Source of the DNA: Achatina immaculata
Lineage: Eukaryota; Mollusca; Gastropoda; Stylommatophora; Achatinidae
Assembly (NCBI GenBank): GCA_009760885.1
Contig: CM019713.1
Span: forward strand, 79,624,626-79,688,625
DNA length: 64,000 nucleotides
Direction: 5' to 3'
A program made the position numbers and the translations under genes. Of the stretch, positions 9,581 to 21,089 are shown piece by piece (the stretch's first letter is position 1; every line of letters begins with the position of its first letter). The notes under the pieces are model-generated. The model did no database searches, was not told the DNA's origin, and worked only from the letters and a program-made list of their open reading frames with translations.

Positions 9581-11133
9581 ATACTTCTTCTTATATCTTT
9601 CCCGTGCCGTTAAACGTCACACACGGCTCGCAAAGTAGTTCGCCAATTTTTCCTGTCTTCGGCGAGTCTTTCAACCTCATGAAAGGATTTTATGGCTGTT
9701 AATTTGGCCTCTCTTAATAATGTCCTCTTCAGAGTTTCCCGCGGTCTTCCTCTTTCTCTACGGCCTGTTGTGTTCCACTTGATAGCTTGTTTTGGGATTC
9801 TCTGATCATTTCTTCTCATCAAGTGACCAACATATGTGCATCTCCTTTTCCTGATCACTCATGAGACTGGTTGTTGTTCCGTCATCTATCTTATCTCTGC
9901 ATTGTTCTTGAATTCGTTCCACTTGATGCCGAATATTTTCCTTAGGCATTTGTTTTCAAAAGAGTCTAATTTCTTTCCTATTTCTTTAGTTGTTTTCCAG
10001 CTTTCGCATACATAAATGAGGATGGATATTACATTTGAATTGAATAGTCTTAACTTAGTTTTTGTGCTTGTAACTTTTGAATTCCATATGTTCTCAAGAT
10101 TCTTGAAGATTGATGCTGCTTTTGCAATAATTGCAAATTTTGGTCTTTACGTGATGTTAATAGGGTTCCAGTTTTGCTAAGGATTGGTCTTTCTTTTGAT
10201 GTAATAGTACCTGTTAGCCTCTTTTGTATGTTATATAAAGTTTTGCTGTCTCTTGCTTTTGCTGCATTCTTTGCCTCTTTCGTCATATTGTCTATGTATT
10301 CTCTTGTATCCTTCTAGCTGAAGATTTTACTTTCTTTTCTATTTCTTTATATTTTGTTTTTGCCAGATTTTTTCCAAGATCTGTTTTTAAATTCAACATG
10401 TCTAATTTGGCTGCTCGTCTTTCATGTATGTACTTTCATGTGTTTTCTGATATCCATGCTTTTCTATTTGGTTTTTTAAGTCCAGTGCTTGATTTTGCTG
10501 CAGTGATTATGGCTGTGCTGTTAGAATTCCATAATTCATCTATACCTATCTCCTCTACTTCATTGGGTGTTGTGGAGTGATTGGCAATTTCCTGATTGAA
10601 ATTACTGTTAGTATTCTCTTCTTGTTGACTTTGGCTGTTTATCTTTCTGTGTAGTGATTTCTTGTGTTGGATTTTCAGTTTTAGTTTTATTTTTCCTATA
10701 CACAGGTTGTGATCATTGTTAACATACTTATATACTCTAACATCTATCAGAGATGTTCTGTATTGCTTTCTAATACAAAAATGATCTACCTGGTTTCTAG
10801 TTCTATCATATGGATATGTCCACGTTGTTTTATGTATCTCTTTGTGTGGAAATATTGTGCCTTCAATGACCATGCCCTCTGTTGGTCATATTTCAGTTAC
10901 TCTTTCTCCGTTCTGATTAACCACGTCAATTCTTTCTTTACCCATCACTGTTTCAACGTCGGTGTTATCTTTCATCACCTTAGCTTTGAAGTCCCCCATA
11001 GCAATTAGGTTGACGTGTTTATAGACTTTGTTGATGATTTGTTGCAATTGGTGATATAGATAGTCTTTCACCTCATCATCTACATCGTTCGTGGGTGCAT
11101 AACACTTTATTATATTCATTCTTCCGTCTCTAA
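9581..11133 (-). mobile_element. RTE-like LINE (fam1), internally deleted copy
   Basis: A second 3' end starts here (9610-9858: RRCTYVGHLMRRNDQ, GRPRETLKRTLLREAKL). At 10050-10286 the frame passes from the endonuclease-RT linker (KTLYNIQKRLTGTITSKE, GTLLTSRKDQ) straight into the RT C-terminus (QKQHQSSRILRTYGIQKL), so the catalytic RT core is missing. The endonuclease part (10436-11133) shows DHFCIRKQYRTSL, NNDHNL and, further 5', MNIIKCYAPTND and MGDFKAKV. It lost its RT without losing its 3' end, as in a non-autonomous derivative. It ends at a head-to-head joint near 11133. Confidence 0.8.
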
Positions 11134-11655
11134 TACTTGAAGAATATATTGAACAACAGAAATCATTAATCCTGGACTTTATAGACTTTAAAAAGACATT
11201 TGATAGCATACACAGAAATTCATTGTTCAATGTGGATAATTTTAAGACTATATAAAAACATCTAAAATTGTCAACACCATTAGAGATCTCCACAATGGAT
11301 ATGTTTGTGCACTCAAGACAGAAGGAGGAGTGAGCGAATGATTTCAAATTGAATAAAAAGGTGTACAACAAAGATGTGTATTATCCACATGTAGCATGGC
11401 GGCTACATAAACCTGGATGGTGACAACAGGAAGAAAGTTAGTATAGCAACAGTAGCATTTTCCTTTAAAAGGTGTGACAACATATGGAATTAAAAAATTA
11501 TAAGCCCAAAAACTAAGTTAAGATTATTCAATTCAAATGTGATATCCACCCTTATTTATGCACGCGAAAGCTGAAAATCAACTAAAGAAACAGACAAGAA
11601 ATTATACACTTTTGAAAAAAAAGTCTAATGAAAATAGTTGGTATAAAATCGATCA
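11134..11655 (+). mobile_element. RTE-like LINE (fam1) RT fragment
   Basis: The + strand reads LEEYIEQQKSLILDFIDFKKTFDSIH (RT motif A region, first catalytic Asp), then a short VQQRCVLS relic of the motif B block, then the RT C-terminal region (DGDNRKKVSIATVAFSFK, LFNSNVISTLIYARES). Compared with unit C (44035-44850), about 230 bp between GTGTATTATCCAC and CTACATA is missing, which removes the FADD-bearing block. Stops interrupt the frame. Confidence 0.75.
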
Positions 11656-12511
11656 AATTTTAAGAAAAGCACAGAGAAAAGATCAATAGCAGTGAGGTTG
11701 AGAACCAAACATTAGCATTCCAAGACATAAAAATAGGAGTGAGACAAGGATGTGTTCTATCTCCTGACCTCTTATCTTTGTACAGCGAAAGCATAATGAG
11801 AATTATAGAGAACTTGCCAGGATTATCAATTGGCGGGTACAACCTTAACAACTAAAGATATGCAGACGACACAGCTCTGATTGCTACAAGTTAAGAGGAA
11901 CTACGGGCTCTTCTGGACATCGTGGTTCGTGAAAGTAAAAGTAAAAGTCTCACTCTGATTAAAAAGAAGACTGATGTGATTGTCATCTCAAAGAAAAGAA
12001 TACCACTAAAATGTAGCAATACCATCGATGGCATAGAACTGAAACAAGTTGATAGATCCACGTACTTAGGAACAATTATAACAGCTGATGGGAAATTCCA
12101 CAACGAAATAAAAGTCAGATGTGCTCAGGCCAACTCAGCATTCAAGAAAATGAGAAATATCTTTTGCAACAGATCAATAGCAATGGAAACTAGATTCCGA
12201 GTACTTAAATATTACATCGAACCAATTTTGTTTTATTGATGTGAAGCATAATCTTTGAATAAAAGAGTAGAGTAAGAAATGGAGGCAAGGAAATGTGGTT
12301 CATAAGAAGGATGCTGAAGGTACCATGGACAGCTAAAAAAAAACAACGAAGAAATCTTAAGAGAGGCTGGAGTTGAAAGGCAAATTACAACAAATATCAG
12401 AGGCAGACAAATGAGATTTGTAGGACATTTTCTGAGAATAGGAAAATTGGAACTCATTGTGGCAACTGGAAAAATTCAGGGTAGAAGAGACAGAGTAAGA
12501 CAGAGAGAGAG
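11656..12511 (+). mobile_element. RTE-like LINE (fam2) RT fragment, left part, split by a CR1/L2-like LINE
   Basis: The + strand shows AFQDIKIGVRQGCVLSPDL (RT motif B), RYADDTALIA (catalytic YADD near 11860), then 11922-12239 (KKKTDVIVISKK, IDGIELKQVDRSTYLGTIITADGK, FKKMRNIFCNRS) and a degraded C-terminus to 12511. It resumes after the inserted LINE at 18863 (KLLDGLSVWLGRK, then WREMIVYATWHGT and stop near 19000). The same fragment is uninterrupted in unit C (44855-45830). Confidence 0.8.
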
Positions 12512-12850
12512 ATTGATTGATTGATTGATTGATCTTTATTTCAAAAGGGTTAAGAATTTTGCACGCAGGCCCGTCTTACATTCTGCCCTTTATCATACAT
12601 CTTTCACTCTATTCCAGACATTCTACATATATGCTGTTCATATAACAAACATAACTAACATTGAAGCTGAGAGACATACAATAAAATATAACATTTACGT
12701 TTCGCTCTTAAACATTCACTCCGTACAGAAGTAACTACATACATTATAAATGACTATCTACTAAACAAAATTTTCAGGACTATTCAGAAAACAATTGATT
12801 GTATTCGGTGTCTGTAAGAGCAGCTTAAGATAGCTGTCAAGTTTTATAAT

Positions 12851-14545
12851 TCATGGAGGCATGTAGTCGACATCAAATAGATATTGGGAACGCTTGTAGT
12901 TGTAGGAAGGAGTATAATTTATATTTTTTATATAGGATGGGAGGGTATTCCAAAGATGAGCAGCAGAATAACTAAAGCTTTTCTTGTAAAGATCAAGTCT
13001 ATGTTTTGGAAGACATATGTTGTTCAAGCGTTGGCTGCACTTTGGGCTAAATTTAAACAGGTTCCATAGATAAGGCGGGGCATGCCGTGAAAGAATCTGA
13101 TGTACTAACTTGGCTTTGTTGAAGAGGAACCTGTTATTAAGGGGTAGTATTTTGATACGTTTGTGATGATTAGATGTTTGTGCTTGATCTTTGTCACTAA
13201 TGAGCTTTACTGCTCGCTTTTGGAGAGAGCAAAGCCTCTTTGTATTTGACACTGAGCAACCATCCCAAACTGTTGAGCAATAGTCTAAATGTGTTTGTAT
13301 ATGAGCTATGTAGTATGTCTTCGTAGTGTCTTGATCTATGAAGTGCTTAATTTTAGCTAATTGGTATACTTTTTGTGCGATGAGTTTTGTTAGACATTGC
13401 ACATGAGAGTTCCAGGTCAGATGTTGGTCAATAATAAGAGCTAGTGTTTTGTGCTCGCTAACGTTTTCTATCTGTGATGTTTCTGTACAGAGCCGAAGTG
13501 TTGTTTTTGTTGCGTTTTGTAGTTTCTGTCTTGTTGTTATGAGCATTGATTTTGTTTTATCGGTGTTTATAATCATGCCATTATTTCTGCTCCATCCAAT
13601 TAAATTGTATAACTCGACCTGAAGAGTTGATTCTAGATTAATACAATCGTAGTCACTGGTGTAGACTGTGCAATCATCGGCAAAAATGTCACAAGAAGAG
13701 TGTTTAAGATTAAGTGAAAGATCATTGATATAGATAGCAAAGAGCAACGGGCCTAGAATAAAACCTTGCGGAACACCAGTGTCAATTTTAGTAGAATTTG
13801 ATAGAGAATTATTGAAGAATACTACCTGTTGTCTGTCTGAAAGAAACGATGCAATTAATTTTATTATGTCAGGGTGCAGTCTATAAGTCTTTATTTTTCT
13901 TACAAGAATATCGTGGTCAATCATATCAAATGCCCTTTTAAAGTCGACAAAAATGGCACCACATAGGCTGTCGTCATTTATGTTTACTAACCAGTTTTCT
14001 GTCATTTTGGTAAGAGCTGTGTGGCAGGAATGATTGGGTCTAAAGCCTGACTTACTGTCTATGAGTAAATTGTTCTCTTGCATGTGTCGTAGAGTTATTT
14101 TGTGTATGTGTTTTTCGAGTGGTTTTGATAATGACGATAATATGGATATTGGTCTATAGTTGGTAAGATTGTTGGATGAGCCAGATTTAAAGCGAGGATA
14201 CACCTTAGCAGTTTTAAAAGCCTCAGGAAAATAACATTTTGCAATGCACTGGTTGTAAATATATGTTAGTGTATGTAAGATCTTATTACTAATATCATCA
14301 AGCCCAGCTGTGTTGTTGTTTTTTAAGGTTAAGAGATAACTGTGAACTTCACTGACTGTTAAGAATGGAATGTGTAACTGTTTAACATCAGTACATCTGC
14401 TGTCCAGGAATCTTTGTAGTTCATGTAAGTCGCATACAGGAGCTGATATTGATGATTTAAGAACGTTGATTTCTTCTTTGAAATGTGTACTGATATGTGC
14501 GCTATTGTATGCACGATTGATGGCGATAGAATCAAATTCTTTTCT
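12851..14545 (-). pseudogene. CR1/L2-like ORF2, reverse transcriptase domain
   Basis: The minus frame is open from about 14545 to 12851. The first ~110 codons precede 14203 without an ATG (FDSIAINRAYNSAHI, LKNNNTAGLDDISNKIL). Then come the RT blocks in order: NYRPISILSSLSKPLE, SGFRPNHSCHTAL, GAIFVDFKRAFDMIDHDIL (motif A Asp), GVPQGFILGPLLFAIYINDL (motif B), CDIFADDCTVY (catalytic FADD), and a thumb/C-terminal region ending LWNTLPSYIKN. All catalytic residues are present. It is separated from the endonuclease by two frameshifts near A-runs at about 14550 and 14630, so the ORF2 product is broken as sequenced. Those may be decay or base-calling errors. Confidence 0.9.
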
Positions 14546-14603
14546 TTTATTTTATAGGGTATTTTGGCTTTCCAAATTGATTTACTGTCTGATTTATTCT
14601 GTA

Positions 14604-15650
14604 TTAGATTCCTGAAGTATTTTTTTTCTCTTGTCTTATTAAGTATTGAACTTTGTTTCTGAGTGAACGGTAGGTCATAAAGTCCTTGATTTTGTGCGCC
14701 CGATCACGTTCTCTCATGGATTGTAGTATTTCAGGTGTTATCCAAGGTGACTTCGTCTGGTGTTTTACTCTAACCTCTTTCATGGGGACATGTTTGTCTA
14801 ATATATCTCTGAAGATCTTTAGCCAATATTCTATTGCCTCATCAGGGTCAGTTAGTTGGTACACGTGTGTAAGTAAAGATTCTTGCAAATCATTAAGGAA
14901 TAATTCTAGGTTAAATTTTCTGAAGCTCCTAAATTTCATACTGATGTGATTGTGTTTAGGAAGTGTATACCCCTTTCTTGTCCACGTACAGCAGACTGGG
15001 TAATGATCACTTAACGAAGTATGAGGGATGTTACATTCAATGATGTTTTCTGGTTGGGTTACATATATATGATCTAATAATGTGGGTGATACTTCTGTTA
15101 CTCTGGTAGGTTTGGTGACAATTTGACAAAGATTATAGGATAATATTATATTGCTCCAAGTTAGATTTGATTGTGTTAGATCTATGTTGAAATCTCGAAG
15201 AATGATAATATCTTTGAACCTAAAGGTTGAAACCTCATCCATCATAGTCGTGAAGTGATCGTACCACAGAGATGATGCATTTGGATTACGGTACAAAAGT
15301 CCAATAATTAATGGACTCTGGTTTAGCATTTTAACTTCCACCCAAATACACTCTACCTCTGATGATTCGAGGTCTTCTCTACGACTAAACTGGATAGTTG
15401 AGGAGACATACATTACTAGACCTGTTTCTAGTTTCCTGGTTGGGTCACGCCGGATCAGGTTAAAACCGTTAATTCTAATATCTTCATCGGTTATGTTCCT
15501 ATTTAAACGGCTTTCAGAGAAGCCACAAATGTGGAAATTTTGATGTAATATGTGTGTTACTTCAGGGATTTTACCTAATAGGTGATATACATTCAGATGG
15601 CCTAATCGAAGTCCTTCCTTATGTAACCATTTTTCGGTAGGTGGGGTCAT
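14604..15650 (-). pseudogene. CR1/L2-like ORF2, APE-type endonuclease domain
   Basis: 348 codons carry the exonuclease-endonuclease-phosphatase fold of non-LTR elements: LRLGHLNVYHL, ICGFSESRLN (catalytic Glu), a TGLVMYV block, GLLYRNPNA, LLDHIYV and SLSDHYPV (catalytic SDH). The central GDFN motif reads LRDFNIDL, so its Gly is Arg while the catalytic Asp and Asn remain. The domain nicks target DNA to prime reverse transcription. The start at 15650 (MTPPTEKW) is the natural ORF2 ATG after the ORF1-ORF2 spacer. The frame ends at 14604 by a shift in an A-run, just before the RT part. Confidence 0.9.
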
Positions 15651-16121
15651 TCTATTTTCCTGTCTCCTGTTACTGGTTTGAAAATAATTCCTATTATGAT
15701 ACCTAATACTGAAGTAAATAAACTTTTAAATACTACACAGAGGCACACTCTGTATATTAAACTTTCAACTCACTAGCTGAAATAACTGGAAGCTGAAAGA
15801 GAGACGCGTCTAACTACTGAATAATTAAAAGCTGAAATATATGAATTCACTAACAAGTTGAGTAATTAAGTATATAGTTCTCACACACACAGAGATACAA
15901 CTCACAAACTGCAAGGACCTATAGAAAGTTGACAAGAATTAGAAAAATAGATACAAAAGAAAAGGGGCAAGAAATAAAATGCAATAATAAAATGTAAAAA
16001 TTCTAAATAAACGTAAGAGTGAAGATATCAGTCACTATGTCTTGCTGAGTAATAATTATTTTTCGACATTGCGGGTTGAAGGTTTCAGTTTGTGATGGAT
16101 TACGATGATACTGCCATCAGT
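15651..16121 (-). other. Spacer between ORF1 and ORF2 of the CR1/L2-like LINE
   Basis: An AT-rich, stop-filled stretch of about 470 bp between the apparent ORF1 stop and the ORF2 ATG. I see no conserved structure in it. Confidence 0.6.
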
Positions 16122-18570
16122 TTAAGGCATGTGGTGTCTGTAAGGTACCATGCCATGTGAATTATGCAGAGATAACATATAGGCATGACTCAAGGCTGCA
16201 GGGCTAAATTGCAACAAATACTGAAGCTCCAGATTTCTTTGAGGATGTTGCATGGAACGTGCTTGTGTGTTGAGCTCTTCCAATGAGCTGTGCGACGGAG
16301 GAAGAATCCTGACGTTGTTGACGCTCGTATCGGCCCGTCTGACCGTCTGAGGCTGACGTGAGGGTAGGGGTGGAAACATTGTGTCATAGTCGGTGGTTTG
16401 CTGTGGAACAGGTGGTGCAGATTTGGAAGTCCCTCTGGTTTTAGTGCTCGGAGTAGAGCTGGCTTTATGGGGTTTTTTGTTGGACGTGGGTGTTGTTTGT
16501 GGACATCCAACTGTACCACGTATTTCTGTAGTGTACGTTCTGGAAACTTTAGATTTTTGGCAAGGATGCTGGTACCAAGTTTTGATGTATGTATGTGGTC
16601 CCTGTACATCCGTTTCTTCGGGGCACCAGAGGCTGAGGTGAAGAACACAGTGTGGCCTATAAAGACAATGTTGTTAACACGACAGTATGACTGAAGTGCC
16701 TTGTTGTTGATGTCTACCAGGCGGCGTCCAGGACCAGAGCAGGGTGGAATGATGGAAGATAGGAAGATTGCTGCAGTCGGATACTTTTCCTTGATGGCGC
16801 AAGTCAAACCTGCATGTCGGAACGTCTGATGTTCTGGCCATTCATGCTGTCATTTATGCCAACATGTACGGAGATTTTCCTCACGCCCTGGTCTGTATTA
16901 AAACTTCTCAGTGTTTGCGTTATTTTCGCAATACCAGCTCTCTGTACTGCAACTACTGAGACAATGTCTTCGTCTGCTATGGACATCCGCTCGCTATACA
17001 CGCCCTTTAGCAGAGAATCCCCAATTATTAAATATGTTGTGCTGTTCGTGATTTTGTGAATGGGAATTTGCTGCGTATTTCGTTCACGTTGTTTTTGGTT
17101 AGATTGTGACTGGAGGTGGGATGCGTTGTTTGACTGAGATGATTGTTGCGTCCTGTCTGTCTGCTGAGTATCTGGTACAGAGCTTTGTTGTAGAGCGTCG
17201 AATCTGTTGGTGATCTTGACCTCGATGGGGTACTCGTATTTTGTGATATGCTGGTCTTGCTCACCTGATAAAGAGTCACTGACTTCACTCTGTTTTTGTT
17301 GGTTGTTTTTCTTGTGAAGTTTGTTTACACCGGCTGGCGACGATGACTGAGCCTTCGGCTTCATGTTAAGATTAGTTTGACTAGCAGCCACTGACTGACT
17401 GTGACAACCTGTTTCTGTCTGGATGTTTTTCTGTAGTTTTCTACTACTGCGGTTTTCGCTGTTCGCTGATTCAATGAGAAGCTTCAGCTTGGTATTTTCT
17501 TCTCTCAGCTGTTCAACTTCTTTTTTGATATTATCATTCTTCTCACTGAGTGACTTTACAGCTTCGGACTTCATGTCACTGATGAGTATTTTCACGAAGT
17601 CTTTAATAACTTCTGTGAAGTCATGGCCACAGAAACAAGTCGATAGTTTTGTTCCTGTACCAACAGCTTGATGAGAACTAATAGTCTCACTAAGTATTGG
17701 TACATTGCTCTCCAAAGATTTTTCGGAGTTTGGTTCCTTTATTACATCATTTTCGCTAGAACTGTTAGCTGGGTTTTCTTTATGAGTAAAGGTGTCTGAA
17801 GACAGTGGAGCTTTCTCAGTAGAAGCTGTTGCTCCTTGTTCTCCAGCAGTATCTGTGATTATTGGTTCTTCTGTAGCAATTGGTGGTGGTAATTCATGTT
17901 TGCTGGAAGTTTCTTTGATGGTGATAATAACAGCGTTTTCTGACACAGACTCTTCTGCTGCCATGATTTCCATTCTATCGTCGACTATGTCAATATACTT
18001 CTTTACAGGACTTGCAAAACTTTCGGCCATGTTTGTAAGTGATGTGTTTAGTTTATCTGAGTTATCTTCTAGAGGGAGCTGACTGGCCATCACTTCCTTG
18101 ACTGTGTTTATGTCTCCTTCTTGCAGCTCCATAAACTGTTTTGTTAGCCAGGATTCAACGGCCTCGGCGTCACCTTGTACCATCACTTTGTTCTTGGTGT
18201 GGTAAAGATGAACTGTGAGGACTGGTGTTTTTATGATGTCCTCAACATTAGCGCCTAGCTTGTCATACCTCTCCTCTCTTTCTGGTTGATAGACCTTCCT
18301 AAGGTCTTGCCTCAGGGACTCGTATTGAAGTGTGTTGTGACATGTCACAACGACACATTGTCCCTCGGTGGCGTATTTTATTGTTAAGCCTGGTGAGTTA
18401 CTGCATTTCTTTAGCTTTGTTCCCACGGCTTTGTGTTTGTTTAGGCTATAGTTCTTTGCTGTGGTAGACCGGAGACCATCCTGCCGGCTGGGCTTGTTCG
18501 TCACCTCACAGATTAAACCTTCTGTCCCGCATTCTATCATTGTTACATAACGTCTAGATGAAGCAAACAA
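16122..18570 (-). pseudogene. CR1/L2-like ORF1 with coiled coil and SGNH-esterase domain, two frameshifts
   Basis: The N-terminal 588 codons (18570-16804) contain a LYHTKNKVMVQG block near residue 135, a Glu/Ser/Thr-rich linker, a heptad-type coiled coil (EKNDNIKKEVEQLREENTK, about residues 345-390), a Gln/Ser-rich stretch, and then an SGNH hydrolase start: IIGDSLLKGV (GDS at about 517-519) and VHVGIND (block III, GxND). A +1 shift at 16806 ends this frame. The next frame (16807-16190) holds the rest: IKEKYPTAAIFLSSIIPP and MYRDHIHTSKLG, whose D-x-x-H is block V. A second shift near 16375 leads to a third frame ending at 16122. So Ser, Gly, Asn, Asp and His of the esterase are all present, but over split frames. 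ORF1 proteins bind RNA and assemble the particle; the role of the esterase domain is uncertain. Confidence 0.85.
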
Positions 18571-18862
18571 AACATTCTGGCTGACACTGGGCAGACCGAG
18601 TGGCTTATCGAAAAATGGTGGTGAAATCTGGTGACCACTATGATCTTAGAGAAAGAATGTCTTACCGCAATTTTATGAAATAACTCCACAAATTCACATA
18701 TTTTGAATAATTTTCATAACCCAATGAAAACAGAGTTTCTTCAGAAATCTAACAATATAAGTATCGTTGTCCAAGTATTTGAAATAATACACAAAATAAT
18801 TGACAAATCAGGAGCGAGAAATTACACGTCCTATCACGAACAACGAAGAAGAAGAAGAAGAA
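18571..18862 (-). other. 5' region of the CR1/L2-like LINE and purine-rich insertion site
   Basis: The 5' untranslated part of the LINE, read leftward. Its outer edge is a (GAA)n/(GA)n tract at about 18845-18880 that continues the target's GA tract seen in units B and C. This hides the exact 5' end. An 80-codon + strand frame here is not credible. Confidence 0.6.
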
Positions 18863-19134
18863 GAGAGAGAGAGAGAGAAGTTACTGGATGGGCTGTCAGT
18901 GTGGCTAGGAAGAAAGTAACCGGCGGTTCTCATAATCAAGTGTAAAGACAGGGAATTGTGGAGAGAAATGATCGTCTACGCCACGTGGCACGGTACTTGA
19001 TTGAATGATTCAAAACAAATATGCGAGCCCTGTGTGACGTTTAACGGCACGAGAAAAGTGAAAGATGTAAGATTAGTTTAATTATTGACACCATTGTTCT
19101 AGAACACAGAATAGTTCTAAAGTATTATAATATT
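18863..19134 (+). mobile_element. Right part of the split fam2 RTE fragment plus a short fam1 3' end
   Basis: 18880-19000 continues the fam2 C-terminus interrupted by the CR1/L2-like LINE (LLDGLSVWLGRK, WREMIVYATWHGT, stop). At about 19022-19055 the conserved fam1 terminal sequence (GCGAGCCCTGTGTGACG, ACGGCACG) follows. The rest is AT-rich unit sequence. Confidence 0.7.
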
Positions 19135-19395
19135 GAATATATTATTTGATTTTTTACTACTTATTATAATGTTGATGGCGAAGTGTGCTCCAGTGAATTG
19201 TCTGTAGTCTCTGTTGTTCTTGTATATGACCTTTAAGTTAACTTACTCTCACTGCTATTTTAGGCAATACAGGACGTCAGTACAGGTGATACTGTTTTGT
19301 TCACCACAAGACTGAAATCTTGACACATAAATCACTATAGAACTGAAGATAGTTCGTTCTTAAATAAAAGTTTAGTTCATTTTTAATACTCATCA

Positions 19396-21071
19396 TCATC
19401 ATCAGGTGCCGTTCTGTCTGGCGTTGGCTATTATGCTTCTCCAGAGTACACTAATCGTCATGTAGGCCTTTAGCTTAGTTGGTTGTCTCCTTCCTCACAA
19501 TCGTGTCAGAATCTCCAATATCATTTCTCAGAGTATGGCTCTTCTTCCCTCTATTTTTCCTGATGTTATAATATTTTCAATCCCCCCTCTTATCATTGCA
19601 TGTCCTATGAAACTACATTGTCTCTTTCTTACTTTTGTGACAATATTCTAAGCATCTCCAGCTCTTCTTTTCTGTCATTTTCCATTAGCTATTTTGGCTG
19701 TCAAGGGAATTCGCAACATTCTTCTAATAAATCACATTTCTACTGCTTCCAATGACTTTTGTGCCGACCTACCTATTGTCTATGATTCACTTCCATATAA
19801 TAAGATAGATTCAATATAACATTTTAGGACTCGTTTTCTAACATTCATTGATAATGATGTGTTGCATATTCTATCTCATTCTCTGAAATGCAGTCTTTGC
19901 TTGGCCTATTCTATTCTTCTTTTCTTTTTTTTCTGCTTTTCTAATCTGAAGTTATTACTGTTAATAACATTTAAGTTTATACTGCATGTTGGTGGATTCT
20001 GTTTCTTATATATAACCCTAGTCTCTGTCTTTTTTATGTTCAAAGTAAGGCCTTTCTGTTCAGTTTCTTTGGCGACATTCTGATTCATCTGTCGTCCATT
20101 TATTCTTGGGGGCATGTGTTTTCGGTGGTATTATCTCCTTACGAGTTTGGTGGATAGAATCTCTTGACATTGCCCATTGTTCATCTATACTTTTTATCTG
20201 TGCAATAGCACAAAAGGCCGAAGAAAAAGAGGCAGACGGCGTGAAACTCTGAAGAGGACATTATTAAGAGAGGCCAAATTAACAGCCATAAACTACTTTG
20301 CGAGCCCTATGTGACGTTTAACGGCACGGGAAGGATATAAGATATAAGATAAGATTTTTACTGTATCTATTTGTTATAGTAACTCTGTGTTGTTCTCGCA
20401 TTTATTGGCTATTTTAAGGAGTTCAGCATTCCTTGTGGTGTTTCTCAGTTTTTGCATGCTTTCTTTAGCTTTATTCTAATTTTTTCCACGGAGTGGCTCA
20501 TGGTCACTATTGCAGTCGGCACCTGGCATGATTTGTGTTGTCAGTAATGCATTGGGGAATCGTTTGTTGATTAATATGTAGTCTATCTGATTAAACATCT
20601 TTTTTGTCTGGGCTGCACCACGTTGCCAGTCTTCGGGGATGTTGCTTAAACCAGGTGTTTCCTACAACCATGCTACGTATTTTTGCTCATTCGATTAATT
20701 TACTATCTCTATCATTCCTCTCCCCCAGTCCGTAATCACCAACAGTGTATGAAGTTCTTCCTTTAACAACATTGGCATTGAAATCTCCTATGACTATAGC
20801 AACTTCACGTGACACTGTGTTCAGGGCTGTCTATATTTCATTATAAAACAACTGTACATCCTCTTCAGAACTATCAGCTGTTGGAGAGTACACTTGTATA
20901 ATATTTATGTTTACTGATTGTCGTTTTAGTTAAGCTAGTAGGACTCGGTCTGAGAATTTCAGATTCCCCGCAACTTCCTTTGATGTTTGCTGGTCAAATA
21001 ATTCTCCTACTCCTGGTTCATGTTTCTCACCTCCTTAATATATTATTGCGTATTTATCAGAATTTCTCTTA
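19396..21071 (-). mobile_element. Internally deleted fam2 RTE-like LINE flanked by an 11-bp duplication
   Basis: AATACTCATCA flanks the element at 19385-19395 and 21072-21082. The minus strand starts with a (ATG)n tail and a decayed C-terminus, followed by RT C-terminal blocks (19906-20115: KGLTLNIKKTETRVIYKK). Further 5' it reaches endonuclease sequence, readable in the unit D copy at 47191-47493 (VAIVMGDFNANVGKG, NQIDYILINKRF). The catalytic RT core is missing. A ~149-bp piece of fam1 interrupts it at 20212-20360. The empty site is at 3153-3163. Confidence 0.8.
20212..20360 (+). mobile_element. Short fam1 RTE 3'-end insertion inside the fam2 LINE
   Basis: It reads as the last codons of fam1 (GRRKRG, ETLKRTLLREAKLTA) plus the terminal ACGGCACGGGAAGGATATAA and (ATAAG)n tail. 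Unit D at 47040/47041 has no such insert (GCAATAGCAC joined to TGTTTC), while S2 carries it at about 33548-33696. It is a nested insertion that separates unit D from the rest. Confidence 0.8.
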
Positions 21072-21089
21072 AATACTCATCAAATGATA

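Larger units (their letters stand above)
12512..18862 (-). mobile_element. Nearly complete CR1/L2-like LINE, about 6.35 kb
   Basis: A minus-strand non-LTR retrotransposon with a 5' region (18571-18862), ORF1 containing an SGNH-esterase domain, a ~470-bp spacer, ORF2 with APE endonuclease and RT, a 3' UTR, and a terminal (TCAA)n/(TTGA)n microsatellite (12512-12533). It interrupts the fam2 RTE fragment inside a GA-rich purine tract. Units B (about 31531) and C (about 45710) show the empty site. Any target-site duplication is hidden in the GA repeat. It has only about four frame breaks, mostly at or near short runs of one base, so it is young. An esterase-bearing ORF1 is known from the CR1 group and its relatives; the exact clade needs a phylogeny. 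Confidence 0.9.

Noticed and set aside
16393..16694. Two overlapping + strand frames rich in Gly, Val and Cys
   Set aside because: They are shadows of the LINE ORF1 on the opposite strand.
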